Shown here: positions 49,279 to 61,239 of the stretch, piece after piece
How positions within the stretch are numbered: the stretch's first letter is position 1
How the letters are laid out: the number at the start of each line of letters is the position of its first letter
Source: Mesostigma viride
Taxonomy: Eukaryota > Streptophyta > Mesostigmatophyceae > Mesostigmatales > Mesostigmataceae
NCBI GenBank assembly: GCA_009746045.1
Contig: RPFO01000079.1
Span: forward strand, 6,340,784 to 6,404,783
Direction: 5' to 3'
Length of the DNA stretch: 64,000 nucleotides
Program-made: the position numbers and the translations under genes
Notes under the pieces: generated by a model
What the model saw: only the letters and a program-made list of their open reading frames with translations
Told to the model about the DNA's origin: nothing
Databases searched by the model: none

Positions 49279-52200
49279 GTGAGCTTTTCCCCTCCCCAAC
49301 GTTTACGCGTGGACGCCAGAAGTCGGTGCTGGTGGCTGTTGGACTCGCTGCTTGCATTCCAAGCTGCCTGCTTTGTTTTTGTTTTTTTTCAACACACTTT
49401 CCAAGTCGACGCGGATGCCATAAGCAAGAGGTACCTGGCTTGGCCCATGGGTGCTGACCGTTTGCCAGCATCCATCCAGCGTGTTGTTTTTCCTAGGGTC
49501 CAGCAACACGCTGGCAAAGATTACATGAGACCAAGGCACGCAGTAAAGAGCAGAGGCAGTCTGCTGACGCCCCTGTCTCACATGGATTATGTTACGCACA
49601 GCTGTTCGCTTGTAAAAGGGCACGCACCCATTCCTTGATGTATCCCTCCGCACGCCTCCGTTGGGAGGGTTACTGTTACGGGGGTGCCAATCGCTAGAAT
49701 CAAGTTGGTACATCCCATCCCTGATGGCGGTGTTAAGGATGTTTTCTTCTTTTTTTTCTCGTTCTTTTCTGTACCATTTCACGACATCAAAGGAGGCACT
49801 GCTCGGTCGCATGTTTCCGCCCCGCCGCTGCACCTTTTGCTAAGTGACATGCGCTCCATGGCGCGGCCTGGCTATGACACAACATTGACCTGGCTATGAC
49901 ACAATACCAACCTGGCTATGACAGAATATTCACCTGGCTATGACACAATAACGGCCTGGCTATGACACAATACCAACCTGGCTATGACAGAATATTCACC
50001 TGGCTATGACACAATAACGGCCTGGCTATGACACAATGTTTGGTAAAATATTTGGTGAGATGCAATCGCATTGTCAGGTATGGTATGACACATCTGACAT
50101 GATGGGTCCCACCCTTCTCGTTGCAGGTCTGCTGGGCCACTCTACGCCCGCCACATTGCTAACTCTAACACACGCCTCACGACTCACGACACGCAGGTCT
50201 GCTGGGTCACTCTACGCAACTGCCATCGCTCACTCTTATGGGGCGTTTGAGGTTCTTCTTTTGTCGGCTTCAAAATCATTCTATGATGCTCGCATGGTTC
50301 ACTGTATCGCGGCGCCAGCGTTCACTGTATTGCCACCGTTTACTCTGGCGCCACGTTCACTGTATGCAGGTGCCAATCGTGGACACCCATGCATTTGTGT
50401 GTATCCATGAGACAACCAGCGCAGGCGGGATGTCTTTTTTTTTGTCCTCCTTTTTGAAAGAATTTATCATCTCACTGCTGCTTGCGGTGACGACTATTCT
50501 ACTTGGTGGTCTCTGTATTACTTGGCGGTCACTGTGTCACGTGGTGGTCACTCTACCCAGGTCGGGCGTGGTGGACACCAACACGGGCAAGAGCGCGCTG
50601 AGTGACATCCGTACGAGCTCTGGGACGTTCCTCGCGAAAGCACAAGACGGCATCGTGGAAGCGATCGAGCACCGGTGAGGCTATTTATAGCACATGTCGC
50701 GTCACGGTCACGGCCTTTACCTTCTATGTTGTGACCCTTTTGGACATGGATCTAGGTCACTCGAATGGAAATGGAGGCCACTTGTGCGTACTGGTTGTAG
50801 CTCCACTATTCACTGCACAGGTGCCAGCACGTAAAATTCAGTAACTTTGAGCTGGACTTGTCAGAATGGCCTGGGACTTGGGCCGCTGGTGTCCCTTCAC
50901 TCACTAAATTTTTCTGTATATGAATTGCCTAATCTGATGCCTGGATTAAATGATTTACTACTGTGTGTGTTAGCGTTAAGAAGCACCTATTTTACAGGAA
51001 AAATAATAGCCCAAACATACGTGACCTTTCTGACCATGAAATTGGCCCAGATTTTTGAAAAGTGGGGGAACTATCTAGGCATGTATGGATAGGTCGTTTG
51101 GATGAATGGGTTTCTCTTGGGCAACTTATGTCCTAAACAGCGGCTTTTTCTAATTTTTAGCTCGCCACGGGTGCGTGGTTGGGGGTAGTACCCCCAACAT
51201 GTGGTGGGATAAATGCCCACACATCATATTTATGGTCCCCAATGATACCTAGATGGTTTTCGGATGCCTTGGAGCTGGTATTATTATGGCCAGTTTTAGG
51301 GTTTTGCGGGGTGCCATGCCCCTTTACCCCACTAGTCATACGCCCGGCGTATCTGTGCTTGCTTCTCTTGTCGTGTCGTCTGTTTTTAATGTATCCCTAG
51401 TCCTTCCCCTGTGCTTCCCTTCTTATGGGCATGGCTCTACGTTTTTCTAGTCACTGCATAGCCACTATGCGGTCCAAGTATCGCTTCATGCGACGCTGAC
51501 CTTTTCGCACGGATATTGCCGCACGCTCTGTGCACGCGCGTCGCTACGGGAGAGCGCAGGATCGCCGTTTGGTCGCACGTCCCGATGGAGAACGGGGAGG
51601 GCATCCAGCTCCTGCGCTACCAGAAGGGGGAGAAGTACGACCCCCACTTTGACTACTTCCACCACGAGGGCGCCGACCACAACGGGGGCAACCGGCTGGC
51701 CACGGTGCTCATGTACCTGTCGGACGTGGAGGAGGGGGGGGAGACGGTGCGTGAAACAATGGGGGGTAAAGGGGGGAACGGTGCGTGAAACAATGGGGGG
51801 GAACGGTGCGTGAAACAATGGGGGGGAACGGTGCGTGAAACAATGGGGGGGAACGGTGCGTGAAACAATGGGGGGGAACGGTGCGTGAAACAATGGGGGG
51901 AACGGTGCGTGAAACAATGGGGGTAAAGGGGGGAACGGTGCGTGAAACAATGGGGGGGAACGGTGCGTGAAACAATGGGGGGGAACGGTGCGTGAAACAA
52001 TGGGGGGGAACGGTGCGTGAAACAATGGGGGGAACGGTGCGTGAAACAATGGGGGGGAACGGTGCGTGAAACAATGGGGGGGAACGGTGCGTGAAACAAG
52101 GGGGGGAACGGTGCGTGAAACAATGGGGGGGAACGGTGCGTGAAACAATGGGGGGGAACGGTGCGTGAAACAATGGGGGGGAACGGTGCGTGAAACAATG

Positions 52201-55200
52201 GGGGGGAACGGTGCGTGAAACAATGGGGGGGAACGGTGCGTGAAACAATGGGGGGGAACGGTGCGTGAAACAATGGGGGGAACGGTGCGTGAAACAATGG
52301 GGGGGAACGGTGCGTGAAACAATGGGGGGGAACGGTGCGTGAAACAATGGGGGGAACGGTGCGTGAAACAATGGGGGGGAACGGTGCGTGAAACAATGGG
52401 GGGGAACGGTGCGTGAAACAATGGGGGGGAACGGTGCGTGAAACAATGGGGGGGAACGGTGCGTGAAACAATGGGGGGGAACGGTGCGTGAAACAATGGG
52501 GGGAACGGTGCGTGAAACAATGGGGGGAACGGTGCGTGAAACAATGGGGGGGAACGGTGCGTGAAACAATGGGGGGAACGGTGCGTGAAACAATGGGGGG
52601 GAACGGTGCGTGAAACAATGGGGGGAACGGTGCGTGAAACAATGGGGGGAACGGTGCGTGAAACAATGGGGGGAACGGTGCGTGAAACAATGGGGGGGAA
52701 CGGTGCGTGAAACAATGGGGGGAACGGTGCGTGAAACAATGGGGGGAACGGTGCGTGAAACAATGGGGGGAACGGTGCGTGAAACAATGGGGGGGAACGG
52801 TGCGTGAAACAATGGGGGGAACGGTGCGTGAAACAAGGGGGGGAACGGTGCGTGAAACAATGGGGGGAACGGTGCGTGAAACAATGGGGGGGAACGGTGC
52901 GTGAAACAATGGGGGGGAACGGTGCGTGAAACAATGGGGGGGAACGGTGCGTGAAACAATGGGGGGGAACGGTGCGTGAAACAATGGGGGGAACGGTGCG
53001 TGAAACAATGGGGGGGAACGGTGCGTGAAACAATGGGGGGAACGGTGCGTGAAACAATGGGGGGAACGGTGCGTGAAACAATGGGGGGAACGGTGCGTGA
53101 AACAATGGGGGGAACGGTGCGTGAAACAATGGGGGGAACGGTGCGTGAAACAATGGGGGGAACGGTGCGTGAAACAATGGGGGGGAACGGTGCGTGAAAC
53201 AATGGGGGGGAACGGTGCGTGAAACAATGGGGGGGAACGGTGCGTGAAACAATGGGGGGAACGGTGCGTGAAACAATGGGGGGAACGGTGCGTGAAACAA
53301 TGGGGGGAACGGTGCGTGAAACAATGGGGGGAACGGTGCGTGAAACAATGGGGGGAACGGTGCGTGAAACAATGGGGGGGAACGGTGCGTGAAACAATGG
53401 GGGGGAACGGTGCGTGAAACAATGGGGGGAACGGTGCGTGAAACAATGGGGGGAACGGTGCGTGAAACAATGGGGGGGAACGGTGCGTGAAACAATGGGG
53501 GGTAAAGGGGGGGAGACGGTGCGTGGGGCAAGGGGGGCAAGGGGGGAGGTGGGGGGAGGCGGATCCGTGGAAGTAGATGGTGGCTGGTGGGGTTGGCAAG
53601 TGTTTGTGTGGGTGAGCAGGGATGTCGCGTGGGAGGCAACGGGCGGGGAGGGAGACCATGTGTGGGGCATGGGAGGAGGGGGGGAGAAATTGCATGTTGG
53701 GAAAGGGGCGGGGGGGAGGTAAAAGGGTTGTTGCCCTCCCAGTCACATCCCGAGCTCGTAGTGTATAGCGGTTGAAGGTCCCTTTGTTGGTTCACGTGTA
53801 AGGAATCAAGAAATGCACATCCCGGCTCGTAGTCAGCATGGATGCATCCAGGAGGGATAAAACACACGTCACAGTGAGAGGCTTTCATCGATGGGATGGA
53901 TGAGTGGGGTGCGGGGTGGACCCTGGGGTCGTGTGTGTGTGTGGGGGGGGAGTATGTGTGTGGCGCAATCAGGCGTGCGGTGTGCGTTGAGGTGCAGGCA
54001 CTTGGGTTGGTGAACTGAAAGGGGAAGAGAGCATCACAGAGGTAGGGGGGAATGTAGCCGAAATGGTGTGGGTGGTGCAGGTTGAGACAGCTCGATGGCA
54101 TGCTCGGACAGCCTGGGGCTGTGAAAGGCAATGGCCCTTGTCATGCTGGCTTCAGTTCTGTACTGACAGAAGTCGCTGTGGAGCCCTGAAGCATGGGTTC
54201 ACAATTGTTGTGATTGTTATTTGAATAGCCAGGGTCACTGTGGCACCCGGGAGGCGGGATCATGCGTTATCCCATATTCCCCTTATCATACTACATTGTC
54301 CCATATTCCCCTTATCATACTAAATTGTCCCATATTCCCCTTATCATACTAAACTGTCCCATATTCCCCTTATCATACTAAATTGTCCCATATTCCCCTT
54401 ATCATACTAAATTGTCCCATATTCCCCTTATCATACTAAATTGTCCCATATTCCCCTTATCATACTAAATTGTAGTAATTGTTAACACAGCAAGTGGTTC
54501 CCGTAGGGCTCCGCCCTTACAAAATATTATACTCGCTTGTTTGCAAGTGAGGCGTCCTATCAAAATTATGCCCCTATTCCTGCCCTATTGCCTGTTGGCC
54601 TTCTCGGCTATTCCCACCAATTTGCCTATCAACCCGTCGGCCAAGTATCAACCCTTCCCACCGCCCACGTGCCAGCCTGCCAGGGCACGTCGCCCCCCTA
54701 ATAAAAAACCTTTCCCATTGCCCCCCGTCATGTGGATCCCGTCCGTCCTATCAGTTTGGTTCATATCGATCCCGGCATGTGGATCCTGTAAAGTAGAATC
54801 CCGTCAAGTTTATCCCGTCAACAGTATCCCGTCCAGCACTCGTCAATCATTCCCGTCAATCAATTCCGTCCAGCAGCCGAGTTCCGTAAATCTGATCCTC
54901 TTGATCATGTCAGGGCAACCCCCGTCAGGTAGCTCCCGTCAAGTGGTAGGCCCCGTTGGAGTTGGATCCCGTCAATTAATTCTGTCAACCATCCCGTCAA
55001 GCATTGGCGCTCAGTATATTTCCAGCTTGCTGGCAGATTCCTCGTATTTCATCTTGTCGCCAGGGTCCGTCCCTCTCCGTCTTTTTTTCCTTCTCCGATT
55101 TCTTTTCCCCGTCATCCAACTCGTACTGCCGGCCCCAATCCCGAGTATCGATTCCAAATTTCTACCGTTTGCATATCCCAACTCCGAGAAGTTAGTAGGG

Positions 55201-58200
55201 GCAAATGGCAAATTTTTCGACGAAGTTTTGTGCGGTGACCGGTGAGAGGCTCGGTTTATAGGGTAGGATACCTCATACCTGCATGCCATTTAGATCTCCG
55301 CTTCGTCTCCTTAGTCACTTCACTCACAGGTTTGATCCTGGCACAGGATGACCACTGTTTTTCCCCCTGCACTCCAGCCATTGGCAACTCGCTGTCCTTG
55401 CTAGCAAGTAGGTTACGGTAGCAATTTGCACCATAATAAGCAATTAGCCATACTCAGTATTTGTTGATGTTACTGCTGTTTTCCCTCACGCCACCCCACA
55501 GGTATTGCCCAACCCAGGTTGTTGGTGTTATCAGTAACACGCAGCAACAAGCCGTCTCATGGTCAGCAACGGTTGTCGCCGTTATCCTTCCCCCCGCCAC
55601 CCCGCAGGTATTCCCCAACACCGAGGTCCCGAAGGGGCGCACCGGCCAGTGGTCCGACTGCGCGCAGGCAGGGCTCGCCTACAAGCCCGTCAAGGGCGAC
55701 GCCATCTTGTTCTGGTCGCTCACGCCCTACGGTACGCTGACCCCCCCACGCCGACACAAACGTGCTGCCTCACTCACGAGAGGACTACGCCATGCTGCCT
55801 TACTGCTTATTTGACCGTGTGGGTCCCCCCAGTACACTGGCCACCCCTGTATTCATGTCATATGCTACTATATTTTTTACTCATACTAGTATATATTGTA
55901 TTCATGTTATATAATATAGAACCACCCCTGTATTCATGTCATATACTACTATATTTTGCACTCATACTAGTATATATTGTATTCATGTTATATAATATAG
56001 AACCACCCCTGTATTCATGTCATATGCTACTATATTTTTTACTCATACTAGTATATTTTGTATTCATTGTTCTATAACATAGTTTAAATTGTACTACTAT
56101 GGTCACAGCAACCTGTGTCTGCTCACTGTGCGGACCGGGATTCGGTCTCGCATTGTCTGGAGGCCTCCGGGCGGTTCTTAGCAAAGCCCTCTCGCGCATG
56201 CACCTGCTCGTGCCGCTGCAGTTACTGGATCTGCAGTGACTGGGTCAGCAGGCGGGACCCAGGGCTTGATGCAATTTGTGTCCCCTTGCCCGCGTGTCTG
56301 GCAGCTCACGATAATAGAGGCACCGGGTCAAGTGACCGTGTGACATGCGCGTGGGGGTGGACATGTGGCGCGTCCCTCCGCACAGAGAGGCCGTTTTGTG
56401 CTGGTGACGTGATGTCTAGGTCGCGCAGATAAGATATTGGCTACTGGCGACCGTGCCTAGTTCATATGGCTGGCTCGCTCTGAGCATATGAAGCAGTGTA
56501 GTCGCGAGCATATGAATACGGCACTGCTATACTCGTCAACTAGCCGGGTGTCTCTCATTATGTATGATCTTGTCATCAGTCATTCACTCGCAGTAGAGTG
56601 GCATGACTACCGTGTAGTCATGGCATGCCAAAGGCTAGCTCACCCGGCACACCATGGCTGGGACGTTGCATGTTCCTTGCATCCAACGGTGGAGCGTGTG
56701 GGTCGAAACGCGACGACCAAGCGCGTGCGTGCCACGGAGATCCTTTCTAGGGACCTGCTACTGTAGTATATTATGATCGCTCTCTGGTAGCACTCTGGTG
56801 AGGTACATGTACCTTGTTTGTACTTTTGTGTCGGCGACCGTATCCTGCCAGATTCGCTCGCAGTGGCAGCAGGGCCAGGGTGCAGCAGGTGCCCCCAGGG
56901 TGGTACCCCATGGCATGGAGTGTAGCAGCGCGCGATTCCTCCACACGCACACTTGCACGCTCTTTCAAGGGGCGTGGTATCACCAGAGTGCGACACGTGG
57001 CGGTCTCTGCACATCCACCCGATGACAGTCAGCTCTGGATAGGGCTCTTGTGTTACTTCGGTTCCCATTCGTACTGTGCTATGTAATGGCGGCCGTGCTA
57101 TATAATGGGGGTCTGTATTTCGGTTCCCATTCGTACTGTGCTATGTAATGGCGGTCGTGCTATATAATGGGGGTCTGTATTTCGGTTCCCGTTCGTACTG
57201 TGCTATGTAATGGCGGTCGTGCTTTATAAAGGGGGTCTGTATTTCGGTTCCCGTTCGTACTGTGCTATATAATGGCGGTCGTGCTTTATAAAGGGGGTCT
57301 GTATTTCTGTTCCCATTCGTACTGTGCTGTTTGCCACGCCCGCTCGCTCTTCCTTCGTACCGTGCTGTTTGCCATGCCTGCTAGCTGTATCTTGCACGAA
57401 TGTGCATGCTGGCGGGGTGCTCCTATCTCACCTTGCTGGCCGTCGAATCCATTCGGCAAGGGTGGACCTCGTGTACGGTGACGAGGAGCGCTCGGTTGCT
57501 CGTTGGATGCCACACCCCATGCTCGGCCCGGCCTCGTGTAATCTGCGTGCGCATATTGAAGGGAACATGCCTCTTGCCTTGCTCGTACTTGCTACGGCTC
57601 GCCTCCCCCCCCCTCTCCCCTCCCCTCCTCCCCATCCTTCCGCCCGCCCTTTCCCTCGTCCTTTCAGCCCCTCGTCCCCTCCCCCCCTGCCGTCCCCTGC
57701 TTGCCTATCCACCCCTTAGCATCCCATGCCCTTGAGCATTTATGCTCACGTGACACACTCGACGTGTTCACGAAATATTTGCCTCATCCCATGCCCTTGC
57801 GCCCGGGCTGCCTCTCTCCCCTTGCCCCATTTGACAGGGGACCTGGACCGTTACAGCATGCACGGCAGCTGCCCGGTGATCGTGGGCGAGAAGGTGAGCA
57901 GGGGCGGGAAGGAGGCTTGGGATTAATTAATCAATTCATTAAACTCGTGCTCCCGTTGGGCAGTCACGGGGCATTAACGCCGATGGATGGATGGATGGGG
58001 ACACGCAATCCTACCGGTCTAATCTATCGACAACATCAAGCCAACTCTATTATTCTAAGCTCTCTACCCTAGGGGTCCTGTCTAGCGTGCTTACCGCGTT
58101 TGCAAACTCGCGGGCGCTTCCCCACGGGAGGGGGTTCGTTGTCCTCTATGACCTGGGCCCACTTGGCCATGTCCATCATCTTGTTCCAAATCGCGGAGAG

Positions 58201-60621
58201 GCCTAGCCCCCCCATGTCCTCTACTACCTTGGGATGGACTACTCAAGGTAGGGATTAAGACAAGTCAGGAGACGATGGGCGGTGACTGTGGTTGGGACAG
58301 TGAGCGAGGAAGGAAAGAAGGAAGGGAGTGCCAAAAAGAAATGATGAGATAATGGATGGTGGCTGTGGGGCAGGGGGCCTGTGTATGACTGATGTGAACC
58401 AGGTACGTTGTGTGAGCCACAACGTCCTGTCAGCGTCCAGAGATTATCTTCACGGCATGCTGCGATCCTCCTGTGCCCCTTGGCGAGTATCTGCTGTCAT
58501 CCGTAGCGTATTAGAGTGCCAGGACACATTAGCCTCCAGGCTAGCTGTACACAAGCTCCACGCTAGCTCTACATTGGCTCTATGCTAGCTCTACATTGGC
58601 TCTATGCTAGCTCTGCATTAGCTTCACTTTAACTACTACGTCTATATCAGCTCCACGCTAGCTCTACAGTGGCTCTATGCTAGCTCTGCATTAGCTTCAC
58701 TTTAACTACTACGTCTATATCAGCTCCACGCTAGCTCTACAGTGGCTCTATGCTAGCTCTACAGTGGCTCTATGCTAGCTCTGCATTAGCTTCACTTTAA
58801 CTACTACGTCTATATCAGCTCCACGCTAGCTCTACAGTGGCTCTATGCTAGCTCTGCATTAGCTTCACTTTAATTACTACGTCTATATCAGCTCCACGCT
58901 AGCTCTACATTGGCTCTATGCTAGCTCTGCATTAGCTTCACTTTAATTACTATGTCTATATCAGCTCCACGCTAGCTCTACATTGGCTCTATGCTAGCTC
59001 TGTATTAGCTTCACTTTAATGACTACGTCTATATCAGCTCCACGCAAGCTCTGCATTGGCTCTATGCTAGCTCTGCATTAGCTTCACTTTAATTACTACG
59101 TCTATATCAGCTCCACGCAAGCTCTACATTAGCTCTGCTTGGCGCCACGTTCGCCTCAACTCTGCACGTTTTTTCGCTGCAGTCACAGACACTTTTGTGG
59201 GTGGGTGGCCGTTGTGCTCATGGTACACAAGCACCAGTCTGCATGGGTGTGCAGATGGACAGATGGATGCAGCTCCTCATTCACATGCATCACGTGCCAG
59301 CGCTGCCCTTGCTGGCTGGATTTCAGGCTTCCTGGAGAGGTGGTCCAGCTTTTGAATGTGACAGCACGCCGTGAATGTCTCCTGCTTGTACGCCCTTGCG
59401 AAGTGGCTTGAGCGACAATAAAATATGTTTTCTTACATTTCTCTTTTCTTGGGGGGAAGAGAATCGCTGTGGTGCTATCATGCTTACTTTTATATAATAA
59501 AGTGAGCATTTTATATAATAAAGCATTCATGTCCCACGTAGCTCCCACAAAAACCAGCATCTTCATTAAAACAATAAGTGGAAGCATAAATGTGACACTA
59601 TTGACATGCCCGGAGGCACGCCGTTCAAGGCCCTTCATGAAGTACGTTGCCCTAGAGGCAACCAAGACAAGGGTGGGTGGGTGGGGAGCAAAGAAAGAGG
59701 CCGACAAAACCAGCCAGAGGGGCTTTTAGTCGCAAAACCTCCCTTATCCCTAGCTAACTGACGTCATTAAACCCTTATGTTCAGTGATGCTAGTAAGACG
59801 CTAACCGTACAGACCGGGGGTAGAATATCCCGAATCTGCACGGCTAGTAATAAATAATGCGTAGGTTGTTCTTTTCAGGGGCACTGCACCTCACGCCCCG
59901 TTCCGCCCGGGTATAATCAACCCAAGCGCGGAACGCACATTTTATTTAATTCATTTTTCAACCATGCACTATACTGCATCTACTAATCTCAAAAGCTCTA
60001 GCCAAACAGCTACGAGAAAACACTACAACCTATAAGCCGCTCAACCAGCGGCCTCTTGTTCCCGCATTCACGTATAGAAGAAACTCCGTTCAAAGAACCC
60101 CGATTTTATATAATAAAGTAAGCATTTTATATAATAAAGCATTTTATATAGTAAAGTAAGCATGATAGCTTACTTTTTTATATCTTTGAAATGAATGTTG
60201 TGTTTTTTTAATCTTGCTCATGTAGATGAAAGGCTTCTATGGTGCCCCTTTGCTTTTGACTCTATATACCTTTCGTAGCTGCTAATGAAAGCTGCCAAGG
60301 TTTGATAGGCAAAACCTTGGATGCATGAAGGTGCCAGCAGCATGTCCGAAGGTTCTTCCGCGGCAAGGGTATGTTATGCTGGTGAGGGTGGACAAAAGGG
60401 ACTTTTGGGAGGGGGGAGGGGGGAGAGGCCGGTGCTTAAGGTGTCAGCCTGGCTGGGATGTGGGATGCCACGTCATGAGGCATATTCCCTACACCACCTT
60501 TCACTTCCTGGCTGACCTGCGGCTGTAACATACTCCTGTCAACTGGGACTGTGCCACTTGATGTTCTTATTCTACTGTCGACACCAACGCCACGGATCGT
60601 CCAGTGGTCGGCAACCAAGTG
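48965..60621 (+). CDS. Prolyl 4-hydroxylase, 2-oxoglutarate/Fe(II) type (six exons seen, 3' end missing)
   Basis: Joining exons 48965-49278, 50561-50674, 51560-51746, 55608-55731, 57838-57893 and 60605-60621 gives 270 residues colinear with ER prolyl 4-hydroxylases of plants and algae. These enzymes hydroxylate peptidyl proline (hydroxyproline-rich wall glycoproteins) using Fe(II), O2, 2-oxoglutarate and ascorbate. The N-terminus has a hydrophobic signal or anchor (residues 12-30). Catalytic residues are H172-x-D174 (YDPHFDYF), distal H255 (MHGSCPV) and 2-oxoglutarate Lys265 (VGEKW). All joints are GT-AG and keep frame with phases 2, 2, 0, 1, 0. The last coding part after WSATKW is not found before the window ends. 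Confidence 0.9.
49876..50035. repeat. 22-bp tandem repeat in P4H intron 1
   Basis: CCTGGCTATGACACAATA with alternating AACGG, CCAA and TTCA joints, about 8 copies. Confidence 0.9.
50561..50674 (+). CDS. P4H exon 2
   Basis: Acceptor CTACCCAG/GTCGGG and donor CACCG/GTGAGG. It encodes SGVVDTNTGKSALSDIRTSS and GTFLAKAQDGIVEAIEHR, strongly P4H-like. Confidence 0.93.
51560..51746 (+). CDS. P4H exon 3 with the HxD iron ligands
   Basis: Acceptor GAGCGCAG/GATCGCC; encodes ENGEGIQLLRYQ, YDPHFDYF, NRLATVLMYLSDVEEGGET. Donor GAGACG/GTGCGTG, phase 0. The donor is the founder of the intron 3 minisatellite. Confidence 0.95.
51747..53515 (+). repeat. 24-25 bp minisatellite carrying the exon 3 splice donor, about 70 copies (P4H intron 3)
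   Basis: Unit GGTGCGTGAAACAATGGGG plus a G run and AAC. It begins at the exon 3 donor ACG/GTGCGTG itself, so each unit repeats ACGGTGCGTGAAAC. Units differ mainly in G-run length (five to seven). The far end retains GGGGGGAGACGGTGCGTG, the exact exon-intron junction. Minus-strand ORFs of up to 881 codons here are artefacts. Confidence 0.95.
54265..54475. repeat. 29-bp tandem repeat in P4H intron 3, about 7 copies
   Basis: TCCCATATTCCCCTTATCAT followed by ACTAAATTG, nearly perfect. Confidence 0.93.
55608..55731 (+). CDS. P4H exon 4
   Basis: Acceptor CACCCCGCAG/GTATTC; encodes VFPNTEVPKG, SDCAQAGLAYKPVKGDAILF and WSLTPY; donor CTACG/GTACGC, phase 1. Confidence 0.93.
55836..56065. repeat. 82-bp tandem repeat in P4H intron 4, about 3 copies
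   Basis: CCACCCCTGTATTCATGTCA starts at about 55840, 55922 and 56004. Confidence 0.92.
57055..57330. repeat. 62-bp tandem repeat in P4H intron 4, about 4.5 copies
   Basis: TTCGGTTCCCATTCGTACTG followed by TGCTATGTAATGGCGGTCGT; the last copy lies before a pyrimidine-rich region. Confidence 0.9.
57838..57893 (+). CDS. P4H exon 5 with distal His and Lys
   Basis: Acceptor CATTTGACAG/GGGACC; encodes GDLDRYSMHGSCPVIVGEK; donor GAGAAG/GTGAGC, phase 0. Confidence 0.92.
57921..58230 (-). mobile_element. LINE 3' end, copy G, in P4H intron 5
   Basis: On the minus strand: GTAGAGGACATGGGGGGGCT, AGTGGGCCCAGGTCATAGAGG and AAGCGCCCGCG, matching 41175-41300. A short CATC tract and the hairpin CTGCCCAACGGGAG (57950-57963) follow, then an ATTAATTAATCC tail. 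It begins only 27 nt after exon 5. Confidence 0.8.
58545..59140. repeat. 73-bp tandem repeat in P4H intron 5, about 7-8 copies
   Basis: TATATCAGCTCCACGCTAGC, CTACAGTGGCTCTATGCTAG and CTCTGCATTAGCTTCACTTT make up the unit, with a TCTACATTGGCTCTATGCTAGC sub-repeat. Confidence 0.92.
59474..60169. mobile_element. MITE-like element, 696 bp, in P4H intron 5
   Basis: Left end GCTATCATGCTTACTTT (59474) is the reverse complement of the right end AAAGTAAGCATGATAGC (ending 60169). TTTTATATAATAAAG is repeated next to both ends. No coding capacity for a transposase; target duplication not evident. Confidence 0.6.
60605..60621 (+). CDS. P4H exon 6, 17-nt microexon
   Basis: Acceptor CGGATCGTCCAG/TGG and donor AAGTG/GTGAGT enclose codons WSATK plus TG. 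Together with exon 5 this reads GEKWSATKW, the expected P4H sequence. The length is 17 nt and phase 2 at the end. Confidence 0.75.
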
Positions 60622-61239
60622 GTGAGTCAAGCGCCCGAGAGCTCTATTTATGAGCGCTCTATTGTTGTATATAGTTTGGCATTCATTAGGGGGCTGTAAA
60701 AGGCTGCCTTGCAAAGTGGAGTTCTCGCTGTGGTGGTCTAGCTCTATTTTGACGTGTTGTTTGGAGTATTCCCCGTGAGCGCACACCGGATGCACCGTTG
60801 GGCACCCAGCACGCGCGCTTGGATAGCACTTCAACTACACGTCAAACACCGTTTGGCCCGGGAACTAGGCAACTCAGGGATGTTTACCCCGGGGGGAATG
60901 GTTCCATCTCTTTCTTACAGCTGGGGACTCATTTTATGGCAGCGGGCACTCCAGAAAGGCACCTTTGGCTGGACATGCCATGCAATCTGGACACAGTCAT
61001 GCAGTACAAAGATGCATGTTCTCTCGGGTGGCCTCAGATGGGCCCCGCCCAGTCGCCCTCAAACCCCCAATGTGGCGCCGTGGGTACATCGATGATGGAA
61101 GGGATGCTGCCATACATGACTTGTGGGGGTTGTTTGTGTCTCTACACCAAAAGTAACAGCTGCGTATGTCCACAGCCGAATTGAGAAGGCCGAGGGCAAA
61201 TTCTGGGGCAGGAAAAGATCTGCCCCGTTCGCGTGCCGC

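Noticed and set aside
51486-54131. Minus-strand ORFs of 650-880 codons rich in FHAPFPP repeats
   Set aside because: Translation of the splice-donor minisatellite in P4H intron 3, antisense to clear P4H exons.
54541-55245. 234-codon plus-strand ORF
   Set aside because: No suitable context; composition reflects repeated CCCGTCAA motifs; lies within P4H intron 3.
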